Shown: positions 23,360 to 34,490, counted from the stretch's first letter. The stretch is 64,000 nt of DNA from Wurfbainia villosa (GCA_025175895.1 CM045990.1:4340001-4404000); one strand, 5' to 3'. Program-made: numbers and translations. The notes: generated by a model from the letters alone, not told the origin.

Positions 23360-24036
23360 CAAGGTTTAAAATTTTGACTCGTATCGAAGTTTTGGTATGC
23401 GACCGGAACGATACGATTTTGGTACCGTATCGTCCGTTTCGATATTATTTTAATATTTTTTTATCTTTTAAATATTAATATTTAATTATTTAAAATATTT
23501 ATTATTAGTTTGATTCCAAATGAGTTTTCACAGTGATCGGAACGCGATCGCTTGTTTCCATGAGCAATCGTGCTCCCAGAGCGCGAGCGCGCTTTCACGG
23601 CGTTCGATCGCGCTCACGATCGAGCGCGCTTTCCTGACGCTCGATCACGCTCGTGATCGAGCATGCTTTCCCTGCGTTCGATCGCGCTCGCGATCGAGCG
23701 AGCTTTCCCTGCGCTCGATCGCGCTCGCGATCGAGTGCGCTTTCCCGGCGCTCGATCGCACTCGCAATCACGTTCTGGGAACGCGATTGTTTTCCCAGAG
23801 TTCGATCGCGAACGCGATTGCGTTCCGGGAATGCGAGCGCGATCGCGCTCCGTGAACGTGATGGCGATCGCACAGCGGGAACGCGATCGCCATCGTTCCA
23901 GCAGCGAATCCCTGCTGCTTCCGCCTATGCCTTGCTGCTGTTTATCGGAATCTCGCCCGCGTGTCGGTGCCGGTTCCTCGTCGGAACAAAACAAATCGAG
24001 TGTTTCGTCTGAAACGGATGGAAATTTAATACTATG
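23360..24036. mobile_element. hAT-like miniature inverted-repeat element, copy 1
   Basis: 677 bp flanked by GAGATTAT (23352-23359) and GAGATTAC (24037-24044), a 7 of 8 match expected for a hAT target duplication. The left end CAAGGTTTAAAATTTTGAC faces the right end TTTAATACTATG, whose reverse complement is CATAGTATTAAA. It is followed inside by CGTATCGAAG and GGTACCGTATCGTCC. The centre (23530-23910) is strongly GC-rich and full of GCGATCGC-type palindromes. No transposase is encoded, so it is non-autonomous. Arg/Ser-rich frames across the core are composition artefacts. Confidence 0.75.
23604..23765. repeat. 37-bp minisatellite in the hAT-like core
   Basis: Four full units (23604-23640, 23641-23677, 23678-23714, 23715-23751) and a partial fifth. 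Each starts TCGATC, contains a near-palindromic CGCTCGCGATCGAGCG-type half and ends CTTTCCCTGCGC or close variants. Confidence 0.9.
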
Positions 24037-24044
24037 GAGATTAC

Positions 24045-24420
24045 TATTTTTATATTAAAAAAATATACCATAGATCTCTAAAAAATTATTGATCTTTTCA
24101 CACTCTCACTAGGATGCTTGCCCCCAAAATGAAAAACTTAAGAATTTTAACTAATGCAAGTTTCCTCCATAATTTTGATTTTTGTGCCTAGTACTGTTCA
24201 TGTTTGTATTGAAATGGTATGCAATATTGTTAATATCCAGTTGTTATCAATATAAATTTGAAGTTATAAAAATATAATTAAAATAAATATTTAAAATTTT
24301 ATTAAGAAATATGCAAATATGATTTATAAGTAGCTTTTGTTGTATTTGTTTCTTAAATTTAAATTTTTATATTTAAAATTTAAATTAACATTGGTATTAT
24401 TACACATTTTTTAAAAAAGT
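24045..24420. other. AT-rich unassigned DNA
   Basis: No gene or element recognised between the hAT-like copy and the SINE. Confidence 0.4.
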
Positions 24421-24433
24421 TTTAATGGAACAT

Positions 24434-24593
24434 ATAGAAGGAGAGTCTTGGTGCACGTGACCTTGTGGTCATGAGTTTGAGCTACAGAAATAGTTTTTTG
24501 CAATGTCGAGTAAGATTGCATATAATAGATCAAGTGTGGTGGGACCTTTTCTCTAGATTTCACATTGGTGGAATTTTGTACACCAAACTGTCA
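24434..24593 (+). mobile_element. SINE, Au-like, copy B, with 13-bp target duplication
   Basis: TTTAATGGAACAT is found at 24421-24433 and 24594-24606. The body has GAGAGTCTTGGTGCA (A-box region), a B-box region GAGTTTGAGCTAC, GATTGCATATAATAGA and a 3' block ending GTACACCAAACTGTC. About 20 bases between the A box and the next block are missing relative to the other copies, so its promoter spacing is altered. Confidence 0.87.
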
Positions 24594-24606
24594 TTTAATG
24601 GAACAT

Positions 24607-26404
24607 GCAAAATTTTAAAATATAATCCAATATGAAATTTTCAAATTTTGTAAATAAATCTGAGCTTTTTTTCTTGATAAATATGCAATTGCATCAAAAA
24701 AGTCTTGTTGGTTTATGAGATTGACAAGAATGATTCTTGAAATGATGTGTTTCGTCTTGTTGCCCCATTAGTATAACTGACCCATTAGAATATATGACCT
24801 AGCTACTTGGAGCTCACTTAAATGGCTTTTAATTACTTTTTAATCTTTTGGTGGTGAGTGGGTTGCGCAAATGAAGCTTTCTTAGGGTGGTAGGACATAG
24901 GAACATTAGGATTGAGCAACCTACAACGAAGATAATGAACAAGAATACAAAATAAATTTGGAGTTGGCTCTAGTATCACTCACATAGTGATAGGTCATGA
25001 GTTTTAGTCAGCAATCCCACAAGTTTGGGTGTCTCAATTAAGGATCTCAAGAGAGGGTGTGTGAAGAGAATCTCTAAAATTATAATGTCACGTAGTTTTA
25101 AGTGTTGAAATAATGTGAGGTCTCTATTTTATAGGTTTACAATAACATGGTCTTACAATCAATTTAGTTGCAGGAGTGGATAGTAGAGGGCTGGATCACA
25201 ACTAGGGGGTATGAAAGAGAAAGGCAAAAGGGATTATTTATAAACTATCTATCCTCAATTTATTCATGCTAGGAGTGGAAAGAAAATAAAGCATGAAAAA
25301 AAAAAAAACTATTTTGCCCTTTGATCTTCTTGTGCCACACAAACCTTTATTTTCCCCTCTAGCCTCCGCCTCATTGGGGTCTTGATGGTTGTAACACTTG
25401 GACAATTGGCCGGTAGTGAGCTCGCGGGTGGTTGGCTTAGGAGGAGGAAAGGCAAAAGAGGAACAGGTTCATGGTCAACCAATAGGCTCATGAGAAGCAA
25501 AGAGGAACATACTTGTAAACTGTGAATTCGGGAGGTGGAGAAGCAGAAGATATACAAGCTCACTGGCAGGAGCAGGTTGTCAATGGGCTCATGAGCAATG
25601 GGCTTGGAGAAGCAAAAGAGGAATGGGCTTTAGCCAACTGAGCGACATGCTTGGGAGAAGCAAAAGAGGAAAGAGGGGTGGCTGAAGGGTGCGAGGCAGG
25701 TATTGGGCTTGCTAGCATATGGCAGGCTCGGGAGGGAGGAAATGCAGAAGAGGAAGGATGACATTGGGCAAAGATGAGATTTCATGAACTGGGAGGAAGG
25801 AAAGGGGCTTCTTGTCTAGTTTGGGAGGATCAAAATTTGGCCAAAAATCAATCTGTGGATGGATTGACAATCCATCGTTTGGGTAATTTTATGTCTATAC
25901 ATGGTGGACAACATCTTGACTCTTGTATAATCTACCCCTCCATTGACCCATCCTTTAGAGCATTAGGCAAAACTAGATTTGGTTTTGCTAGAAATAGTAA
26001 AAGTAAAATATAGTAATTAAACCAAGCAAAAACAACATAAAATTTGAAATTCGTACAATATAGCCCTTGTTGATTATTGTTATTTCATTTACCCCTCATT
26101 TTTTCACACTAAATAAGCCATGTGATGGGCTAAGCTGAAGATTTCTGAAAAGATAGGGTGTACATGGAATAACTAACAGCAAACTAGAAGTTATATACTT
26201 ATCATTTGCGCATTTAAGTAATTAATTCTTTTGTCTTTGTTAGTAGGCCAGTATATACATCCCAGTATTTTCTTTTATCTAGATTAATTTTTTATGTTTC
26301 CTAAATACCCAAACACGTTGACCCATATACATGCTGAAAAAAGACCCAAGGTATCTAAAATATTAACAAGAATTTTCTTAACAACCATCTTAATTATACC
26401 CAAA
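24607..26404. other. Unassigned DNA with a degenerate purine-rich repeat
   Basis: About 1.8 kb. From 25440 to 25780 the motif GAAGCAAAAGAGGAA or close variants recurs irregularly with GGGCT-containing spacers, giving short artificial frames on both strands. No domain is recognised. Confidence 0.45.
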
Positions 26405-26416
26405 CTTTTCTTATTT

Positions 26417-26579
26417 GCAAAGAGAGTCTTGGCGCAACGGTAAAGTTATTACTGTGTAATCTAAAGATGATGAGTTCGAGTCATGAAAATAGTCTTTTGC
26501 AAAGTAGGGTAAAACTGCATATCATTCTCTGGGACCTTGCATTGGCAGAAGCTTCGTGCACCGAGATGTTTTTTTTTTT
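26417..26579 (+). mobile_element. SINE, Au-like, copy C, with 12-bp target duplication
   Basis: CTTTTCTTATTT occurs at 26405-26416 and 26580-26591. This copy keeps the best promoter: A box GTCTTGGCGCAACGG at about 26426-26440 and B box GTTCGAGTC at 26473-26481, both tRNA-like polymerase III elements. The 3' block GCTTCGTGCACCGAGATG precedes a T run. It matches the Au SINE layout well. Confidence 0.92.
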
Positions 26580-26591
26580 CTTTTCTTATTT

Positions 26592-27295
26592 ATTGATGTT
26601 GCGTTTCATTTTAATTCTACTTAAAACTTTTAGTTTATAAATTTTCTTATCCCGATTCATGCTATTTATAATTTATCTTGAGCAAATTTCTAAGTTCAAC
26701 TTGTATGAATGTAAAATATAGTCTTAAAATCTTTTTGGTTTACATAACAGAATAAAGAAGAAATAAAATAGTTTTCTTGTGATTGAATTGACTAGGAAGA
26801 AATTAGGAGTATACCTTTTTGGCTTCAATTGCAGCTACCTTATTATCTGCTACAATTCTCCTCAGTTTGGGCATACAAATAATTGACTTTATCAGTTATA
26901 TAACCTTCCCAATCTTATTTGCCACTAAAGTCCACATAACAGCAACAATATCAATCTCTATTCTGAACTTTTTCATTTATTCTATGATGCAAGATTATAA
27001 ATTATTGTACTCAAATTTTTGTCATTTATTCTTCTAGAGCTAAAGGCAATTTTTTTTTTTTTTTTACTTTGTAGTGTTTCTAAAACTTTTATAACGTTAT
27101 TAGTACCTGTTAATTAGTTAAACATTACTTAGTATATTTATATGAAAATTTATTTTATGGTTAGCCTATGAATAAATATATCTGACTATAATTATTTAAT
27201 TCTTCTCTATTTAATTCATGGGAATCAAATACTTCTCTATTTAATTCTCCTTATGTACATATAAATTTCATGAAGAATAAAATTTTAATGAGTGT
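26592..27295. other. AT-rich unassigned DNA
   Basis: No confident gene. On the minus strand around 26820-26960 short stretches read like protein (DWEGYITDKVNYLYAQTEEN in one frame, then RIVADNKVAAIEAKK in another) but they are in different frames and contain stops, suggesting a decayed coding fragment of unknown origin. Confidence 0.35.
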
Positions 27296-27303
27296 ACCAT
27301 GAA

Positions 27304-27970
27304 CAAGGTTTAAAATCTCGACCCGTATCGAGATTTCGATAAGCAATTGGAACGATACGATTTCGGTACCGTATTGTCCGTGCCAATACTATTTCGGTAT
27401 TTTTTTTTCTTTTTTTTAAACATTAATATTTAATTATTTGATTTTTTTTAAAATTTTAGTTAATTTAAAAAAAAGAGATTTAATTTTAAATAAATTATAA
27501 ATTCGAATTTATAATTTTAATTAAAATATCTTTTATTTTTTATATTTTATATTTTTAAATAAAAATATAAATTTATATAGTTATATAAATTAATTAATAA
27601 TTTATTTAATTAAATTTTACAGTTTAATTAATTTATATTATATATATAAATTTTTAATTATAATTAATATATTTTTTAATTTTAGAAAATTTCCCATTGC
27701 GATCACACAGCGTGATCGCGTTCCCGTTTGCGCTGCACGATCACGTTCCCGATCGCGCTCACGAATGCGCAACATGATCGTGTTTTTTCCGCAGCGCGAT
27801 TGGGAACGCGATCGCCTTCCCGAAGCATGATCGGGAATGCGATCGCTACTGTTGTCGATCGCGCTGCCGCCGCTATCGTCGTTGTCTCGCATGCATGTCG
27901 GTGTCGGTTCCACGTCGGAATGAAAAAATTCGTCCATTTCATGCGGAACGGTTCGGTTTTTAATACCTTG
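27304..27970. mobile_element. hAT-like miniature inverted-repeat element, copy 2
   Basis: 667 bp flanked by perfect 8-bp ACCATGAA (27296-27303 and 27971-27978). The ends CAAGGTTTAAAAT and (reverse complement) CAAGGTATTAAAA form the terminal repeats. Subterminal CCCGTATCGAGATTTCG, GGTACCGTATTGTCCG and, on the right, GTCGGTTCCACGTCGGAA are shared with copy 1. The core at 27695-27850 again carries GCGATCGC-like palindromes, without the 37-bp array. Long AT-rich arms surround the core. Non-coding and non-autonomous. Confidence 0.82.
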
Positions 27971-27978
27971 ACCATGAA

Positions 27979-29002
27979 TAAACTTTACCTATCTTATTTT
28001 CCTTGTTCTTTTATTCAATTCTGCTCGAGGGGGAAAGTTTAAAAGGTGCCTTATCCTGTAATGTTATGTTCACAATATATGTTATGATATCCTATACTGT
28101 GTTACAGGTTCCCTTTGATGCCCTACCTGTTATATGATGACGTACGTCTTAACTAGGCAATGATCAATAGTTTGGTTGCATGATTTTTTTTTGTTCTAAT
28201 GAAGTCTAGTTTTGGCAACACGCATAGTTTAAGCCTAGAGACTTTGAGTAAATTTAAAGAGGCTTTGGAATTTGATATTTGTTTCATTGAGCTGCCTAGT
28301 AAACTAAATGAATTTAAAGTTGCTTTGGAATTTAAAGGGATGTAAACAAATCAACTTGGGTATTCAGGTCTTATGATCCGACTAATCCTTAAGGTAACTT
28401 GCTTGACCTTATGGAAGTTTTCTACCGGCCATTAGAGCCGGAAAGCATAGTTGGGCTTCAACGGACGACCCAACATCACGAGTGGGTTGAGCAATGTTGG
28501 CGTATATATGCACAATGTAGCAATTGAACCTTCATTGCATGGGTATCTCCGTCCTATCGTTACTAATGCACTAAGCCCCAGGGGGCGAGACCTTGTTTGT
28601 ATTTGTTCAATACACACGATCAATTAAATGAACAAGTTAGAACAATTTATTAAACTAAATGAACAAGTTTGAACATGTGTGTTCAACTCATTAATGTTCA
28701 TGAATAGAGATTGTGAATTGTTTGTGAACCATATTCATGAATAAACTTTTATCAACATAGTTTGAATCAAGCTCAAGCTCATAAAAAGGAAACCGAGCAA
28801 AGCTTGAACAATCATTTTAACGACTTGGTTCACTTTAGGCTCGGCTTGGCTTGACTCAGTTACCTTTATCAAATAAGCTTGAATACTACAAAGCTTAGCT
28901 TGACTCATTTACAACCCTTTCGAGCAAGTTAGGTTGTGGGCTACATTTTAATAAATTAGTGAGAAGACAAAATGCATCTTAATTTAAAATTGGTATTATT
29001 GT
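27979..29002. other. Unassigned DNA with a likely dispersed repeat
   Basis: 28620-28930 has the wording of a common plant dispersed repeat (AATGTTCATGAATA, GGCTCGGCTTGGCTTGACTC, TTGACTCATTTACAA). I cannot assign its class. No gene is supported. Confidence 0.4.
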
Positions 29003-29019
29003 TCTTTTATTTTTTAAAA

Positions 29020-29180
29020 GGGAGCTTTGGTGTAATGATAAAGTTATTGTCGTGTGATTTAGAGGCCACAGATTCGAGTCTTGGAAACAACCTCTTGAAA
29101 AACAAGATAAGACTGCGTAAAATAGACCTTCCTCTGGGCCTTGTATTGGTGGGAGTTTTATGCACCGGATTTTCCTTTGG
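29020..29180 (+). mobile_element. SINE, Au-like, copy D
   Basis: Begins GGGAGCTTTGGTGTAATG, carries the B-box match GATTCGAGTCTTGG, the middle block GACTGCGTAAAATAGACC and the 3' block TTTTATGCACCGGATTTTCC. An imperfect duplication TCTTTTATTTTTT (about 29003-29016) and TCTTTTAGTTTTTT (29181-29194) flanks it. Confidence 0.87.
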
Positions 29181-29247
29181 TCTTTTAGTTTTTTCTTTCT
29201 TCTTCTCTCTTTTGGGATTAACATAAGGTATATTAAGTTCTTAGAAC

Positions 29248-30103
29248 CATGGTATACAATTCTAAGTTATGTTGGTCGGCCCAGACGAAATTTATCATTT
29301 CGCTTGCCTACGACACAACACAGGTTCGTGGCTCACGGTGGTCTCGTGACAACCTCATGCGGTCTCAGAGGCAATCACGATCCTTTGCGACCTCACAAGG
29401 CATCACAAGGTCCATTGAGTTTTTTTAATAAAAAAATTATTATTATTTGTTAATTTTCATTTTTCTAATTTTTTTAAACAATATTTTTTTTCCTATCCTA
29501 TTCCTTTACATATCTTAATTTTCTCCCTTCCATTAATTTTCTCTTAATTTTTTTCCTTCTACATAGTTAATTATTTTCCCTTCATTTTTCCTACATCGTT
29601 AATTTTTTTTTCTTTTATCCATCTATGAGGGGGGAATAGAGAGAAAAAAAACCTCTTTATCCTTTAAGGATGGTAATTTTTTTCTCTCCTTTTTTCGTCC
29701 ACGAGATAAATAAGAAAAACAAAAAGCTCTTAAAAGATGGTTAGTTTTCCCCCCCTCAATTTTTCATGAAGTAAACAGAGAAAAAACCCCCAAGGAAATA
29801 GATTCTTAGGAAAAATAAAAATAAATAAATATAATATAATTCCTAATCTTATAAAATATACTACTATGAATTAAATTATTATATATATGAATTTTGGTTA
29901 ATTATGCGCTGATCAAAATAAATCCAGTTTAAACCTACTTAATCCTTCCATGTCAGTAACAATCAAATATTAATAAAAATATATTTTAATCAATATATTT
30001 ATATTTAAAAGGCACAACAATCGTATCAGTATGTCATGACACGGTACCAAAACATTATGTTGTAGATCAAAATTTTGGCACGGCTCGAAGTTGAAACTCA
30101 ACA
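29248..30103. mobile_element. Probable decayed member of the hAT-like miniature family
   Basis: The left part has CATGGTATACAATTC followed by a GC-rich block with repeated CTCACGGTGGTC/CCTCACAAGG wording like 12400-12580. The right part (30015-30100) has GTATCAGTATG, ACACGGTACC and GATCAAAATTTTGGCACGG, matching the right end of the element ending at 16395. No target duplication is readable, so the borders are approximate. Confidence 0.45.
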
Positions 30104-30238
30104 GTTTGTTTTTCCAGGAACAGCAGAAATTAATCAATGGTAATGTGTTATGTATAATTTCATAAATGTTATGAACAAGGGAATTTGATCAAAATTTATC
30201 TGATGTATAATTTGAATATTAATGTGTCATGGAATAAG

Positions 30239-30270
30239 TCGACTTCATTTAGTGGGATAAAACTTAGTGG
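30239..30270 (+). mobile_element. RTE LINE 3'-end fragment
   Basis: GTCGACTTCATTTAGTGGG followed by ATAAAACTTAG matches the terminal block of the RTE copy at 19708-19737. The tail (GTCATCATCGTCG) is degenerate. A 5'-truncated remnant of a few dozen bases. Confidence 0.6.
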
Positions 30271-31807
30271 TCATCATCGTCGAATGTGTTCTGGGATATA
30301 TATAATTTTTTACTCTTTTGAAACTTTTTGATAGATCTTAATATCAAAACAAATGTTCGGATGATCTGTTCAACTTAAGACTGTATCAGCTTTGCAAATC
30401 CCTTTCTGTGAACTATTCTCATCATCCAAATCCAGATCTCAAAATGTTCCTTTGATGTGTTTACCTAGTTTATTAAACTGCAAACAACATAGGAACTTTT
30501 GAAATATACATGCACTCCATCTGAGCATTCAAAGATGAGAAATGAGCTACTCTAAACTATGCACTGCTTTCGATGCTGCCATGGATCTGCTGGTATGATT
30601 AGGAATTGGCCATCATCCAGTGCAGGTTGATCTTTAACTCTGAATCATTTTCTATAAATGGACAGACATCCAAAACTGGTAAATACTATGGTCACATTAG
30701 GTCATTCTAGTTCAATTTTTGGATTATTATTTATTGATTTCTAGAGCTAAACTTGTCGTGAAAAATGGAAAAAGGAAATGTTAGGCTATTCCACTGCAAC
30801 TTAGTACTCATCCATGTTCTTGACATGTAACAGGAATCTTGGAATAAATTCAACTCTGAGGAGCTCTTCTAAAATGTCTTTGTTGTCGCACCGCATAAGC
30901 CATTGATGTCGGTTCCATTAAACTGTATTCTTTCTGTGCTGTCCCCTGTCCAATTAGCTTTAGCCACAAATACAGACGTGTGTAAATTATTTTGCAATTC
31001 ATGTCGGTGGTGTTCGAGCAGCATATGGTTCTCGAAGGTTGATGATGTGATCGTGAACCCCGTGCTGAACTCAGCTCCAGTCAATCTCAGACGTATTTTT
31101 GATAATATGCTGTTTGTGTAAAATTTGTTCATTGCATCGATGTCAAAGGTACGGTTCTTAATTTTCTGTCGGTAAAATTTGTTCCTTTAGTTCTTGATAC
31201 CAGGAATTAGCGGAATCCTGGATTTGTCTCCTCCTTTATATTGATTCTACAACAAATTTACGAGCTATCACTTCGTTTTATAGTAGTTAGACTGTAAGTC
31301 ACCGAACCAAAATCTAAGTGGAATTCATAAAAACCAAGCTATCCAAAATTTCCTACCAATAAATTATTATTAAAAAAAACTGTAGAAGAATCTTGTAATT
31401 CAAATGAGCTATATAAAAACTATGCAATTTACAGTTTACAGGAGCTGCACAAGAGAACTCTGCGTCTTAAATTGCAGGCGTTGTCAGGTTATAACCACTG
31501 CTATCAGTACAAATAAAAAAAAACACATTTAGTAACTAACTTCCATCAATACCCAAAATAGCATCGTGAGTTATTGATCAGAGAATTTCACCCTTCCGAT
31601 ATTAGACACGAATCACTTATTTTCTAAAAGATGAATGTGGCCGACCACTTTTTCACCCATCCATAATTGTTCTAAATATAATTTTCTTCCTCAGTCTGCA
31701 CTAAGCTCTCACATTGTTTCTATTGTTCTCCCACTATCTTCGTTGAGCTTTCTCACTGTTTACCTCGTGCATTTGTAACGGGATCGTTGGATTTAATTCT
31801 TAATTTC
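30271..31807. other. Low-copy-looking DNA, possible gene 3' end, unproven
   Basis: Composition is more balanced than the flanks. A good 3' splice-like site (TTCTTGACATGTAACAG ending near 30832) precedes a short open stretch to a TAA at about 30870. A minus frame of 87 codons (30869-31132) and a plus frame of 72 codons (30903-31121) overlap; neither shows a family I recognise. I do not call a gene. Confidence 0.3.
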
Positions 31808-32030
31808 GTAACATATTTGATGGTGTCGTATTGGTTCAAATCCAATAGGATGATTTAATTAAGTTTTTTTAGTTTGGATTTTATACGTGTAGAATTCATT
31901 AAGAGAATGATTTTGTAACATATTTGATGGTGTCGTATTGGTTCAAATCCAATAGGATGATTTAATCAAGTTTTGTTAGTTTGGGGTTTTGAATGATTTT
32001 TATACGTGTAGACGTTAAGAGAAAAATTCT
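31808..32030. repeat. Tandem duplication, about 107-bp unit, two copies
   Basis: GTAACATATTTGATGGTGTC opens units at 31808 and 31915; GATGATTTAAT and TATACGTGTAGA recur in both. The second unit has a short insertion. Confidence 0.88.
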
Positions 32031-32800
32031 CATTCTATTAGTCGATTGATGCACCTGAAATTGTGCATATAAGGTTTTTTGGTCGACTAGTGCACTTGAT
32101 TGATGGCATTAGTCGATTGTTATTTTTGGTTAGTCAATTGTTGCTTAAGGGATCGAACGTAGCAAGTTTGTTAGTTTACTGGGGTACTCGATTGTTTACA
32201 TTAGTCGATTACCATTAAATACCAATTGATTGATAAACTTAACTTAAGCACAGTAGGATCACTCGACAACTAAATATTGGTTGAGCACAGTGGCCTTGGT
32301 AGTTGACTACTGTTCATGTGTTAGTCGACTGTCAGAGTTATCAATTGATCGGAATTATAGAACAATCGTCAATTTTTGTTCAATTATGTAACCTAGTTTT
32401 TTTTGAATTTATTTATACATTAGTTTACTAAGTTGAACTAATACTATTATCAAAGTAAAACAATTAAGTTGATTTAATACATTTTATGCAAATAGATGCA
32501 TGTATATGTTAAAAATAATGGGTCTAAAGGAAAATTATTTTTTGGTCAAATATATACCTAATAACAACTTACATATAAAGTATTAATCATATACATAATA
32601 TGTCGACCTAAAAAAAGACATTCTGTGAATGATTAAGAATTTTGTGAGTTCTACACTCAGATAAACATATGTAACTCATATGAAGTAAAAGTTCTAAATT
32701 ATGAGCACAATGTGTTAGCCTAAAGTAAGACACATTATATGACCAACTGAGATTTTCATGAACTATAGGGTTTAAGGATTGGGCTATAGTGCACAAGCGA
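32031..32800. other. Probable LTR remnant with GTCGACT-type motifs
   Basis: Repeated partial versions of the CAGTCGACTG palindrome (TTAGTCGATTG, TGGTCGACTAG, TTAGTCGACTGTCAG) lie at 32035-32340, the same motif that marks the LTRs of Element-II and Copia-V. The LTR borders cannot be placed. The rest is AT-rich. Confidence 0.45.
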
Positions 32801-33119
32801 TTAGATGGTGGATAACAGAGGTGCTCATAGATGAATTGTGTAGGATAATATTTCTCTCTCTCTATATATATTAACTTGTATTATTTTCTCTCTCATTCAT
32901 TGCAATCAGTAACTGCCAGTTTAAACAACATCCCAACACTTACAGGCACAAATTTTAATGAATGAAAAGAATACATCATAGTAGTCCTATACTGCATGGA
33001 CTTAGACTATGCATTGACACACGATTGCCCCACACCCTTGACCAATGCTAGCACTGCAACATAGAGGGAGGAATTTGATAAGTGGGACTGATTAAATCTC
33101 ATGAGTCTAAATATCACGA
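32801..33119 (+). repeat. Direct repeat copy 1 (leader and start of a copia gag)
   Basis: About 320 bp, roughly 90% alike by eye to 34553-34893. Contains a CT/TA microsatellite near 32850-32870 that is longer in the other copy, then gag coding sequence from about 32939. Confidence 0.85.
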
Positions 33120-33535
33120 AGCTATCATTTCGAAATCAATCAAGGGCTTAGTTTTTGAGAATGAGGATGTTAAGACTTTCCTGTAGTAATTTGCAAACCA
33201 TTTCATTGCAAATGAAAAGGTCGAGACAAGTACATTTTTGTCAAAACTTATCTCGATGTGGTATAAAAAGTAAGGGAAGTATAAGAGAATACATTATGGA
33301 AATGTCTAATCTCGCAACGAGATTGAAGGAACTAAATTTTGAGGTGTTTGAGAGAATGTTAGTGCATTTTGTCTTATTATCTCTCCCTGTACCGTTCACA
33401 CATTTTAAGATTAGCTATAATAATCAAAAGAAAAAGTAGATATTAAATGAGCTTATAGCTTATTGTGTGTAAGAGGAGAGACTGAGGCGAGACAAATTTG
33501 AGAGTGCTCACTTGACATCTAGCTCTCAGGGTACG
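32939..33535 (+). pseudogene. Copia gag fragment, broken
   Basis: Reading resumes through several frames: LTGTNFNE, then a TGA where the family has Trp, then KEYIIVVL and CMDLDYALT (about 32939-33000); further on GSIREYIMEMSNLATRLKEL and VHFVLLSLPVPFTHFKISYN (33270-33425), which is the UBN2-type gag helix region of plant copia elements. Frameshifts occur near 33060-33150 and 33440. It stops at 33538 where a different LTR begins, and no downstream domains are present. An isolated gag remnant. Confidence 0.82.
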
Positions 33536-33538
33536 AGT

Positions 33539-34490
33539 TGTTGGTGCATGAAGCACCATATGATTAAACTTGAGTTTTGATATTGGAAAAGAGGTAAAAG
33601 TTAATTCATCTAGTGATCTAATATGCAAGTTGAGCTTACAGGGAAATCCTAGTTAAGGCTAGGCAAGAAAGTCCTGGTCGGTGGGATCAGGCAAAAGGAA
33701 AGTCCTAGTTGAGGCTAGGCAAGGAAATCTTGGTCGGAGGGATCAGGGGGAAATCTCTAAAGGTCAAGGATATCGGGCGGAAGTCCTAGGGGTCACAGAC
33801 ACCAAGCAGCACGTCTTGATTAGAGGGATCAGGCGGAAGTCTAGACAGTCGAGAGGAGTGGAGGTCTAGCGGAAAGTCCCAAAGTCAAGATCCAGTGAGC
33901 AAAAGTCCAAACGATCAGGTGGACCAAGGTTTGGCAGTAGGTAACTTCTCCCGATTGGAGTTGTGAGGATGCACTCTCGTAAAGAGAGCATTAGGCATCG
34001 ACCCGATCTAGGGTTTCACGGAAACTCAAGACCGAGACTTGACAACTGGTATGATTGTTAATCATACTTTTATATTGCTTGGATTAACTCTGTGTTGTAG
34101 ATAAGTGAAAAAGAAGTCAAGTGACTCCAAGCAATCGAAGTTTTAGGTGCCATTAAGTCTCCAAGCTATCGAAGTTTTCTCAAGGTGCCTTGAAGTGGAT
34201 AAATTGCAGAGATAGGGGTTCGCTGAGTTTGTGCCACATCAGTGGTGTAGTCTCCCAGAGAAGCTCAAGGTGCCCTGAAGTGGATAAGCATTAACGATAG
34301 GATTTCATTGAGTTTGTGCTACATCAATGGTGTAGGTGCTCGATGTTATTCAAGGTGCCCTGAGGTGGATAAGAGTTGGACGGATCAAATCGAACTTAGT
34401 CTACATGGAGGCGCTTGGAGAGGCTCAGGGTGCCCTTAGTCCTCTATAAAAATAGTGCTCGTGTGAAGACCGACTATGTGCTAGAGAGGA
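33539..34490 (+). repeat. LTR-like sequence inserted in the gag remnant
   Basis: Starts TGTTGGTGCATGAAGCACC, the TGTTGGTGCA opening shared by LTRs here. It holds repeated AAGTCCTAG/GGTCGG wording (33650-33850), at least three copies of CAAGGTGCC(C/T)TGA(A/G)GTGGATAA (about 34183, 34268, 34348), and a TATA box CTATAAAAAT at about 34444. The right border is uncertain; G-rich text like the Element-II LTR end appears at 34470-34510. Confidence 0.6.

Noticed and set aside
23520..24058. Arg/Ser-rich frames on both strands that look like SR splicing proteins
   Set aside because: All come from the GCGATCGC-rich core of a miniature transposon and its 37-bp repeats; both strands give similar proteins, which is a composition effect.
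26417..26579. tRNA gene
   Set aside because: A and B boxes are present but there is no cloverleaf or anticodon arm, and the body and target duplications are those of a SINE.
26819..27037. Membrane-like 72-codon plus frame
   Set aside because: The hydrophobic residues reflect AT-rich sequence; the opposite strand looks more protein-like but is broken.
27638..28042. Arg-rich frames on both strands
   Set aside because: They lie over the core and right end of the second hAT-like element and have no conserved domain.
30869..31132. 87-codon minus frame as a host gene
   Set aside because: No recognisable family, it overlaps another open frame on the other strand, and there is no evidence choosing between them.
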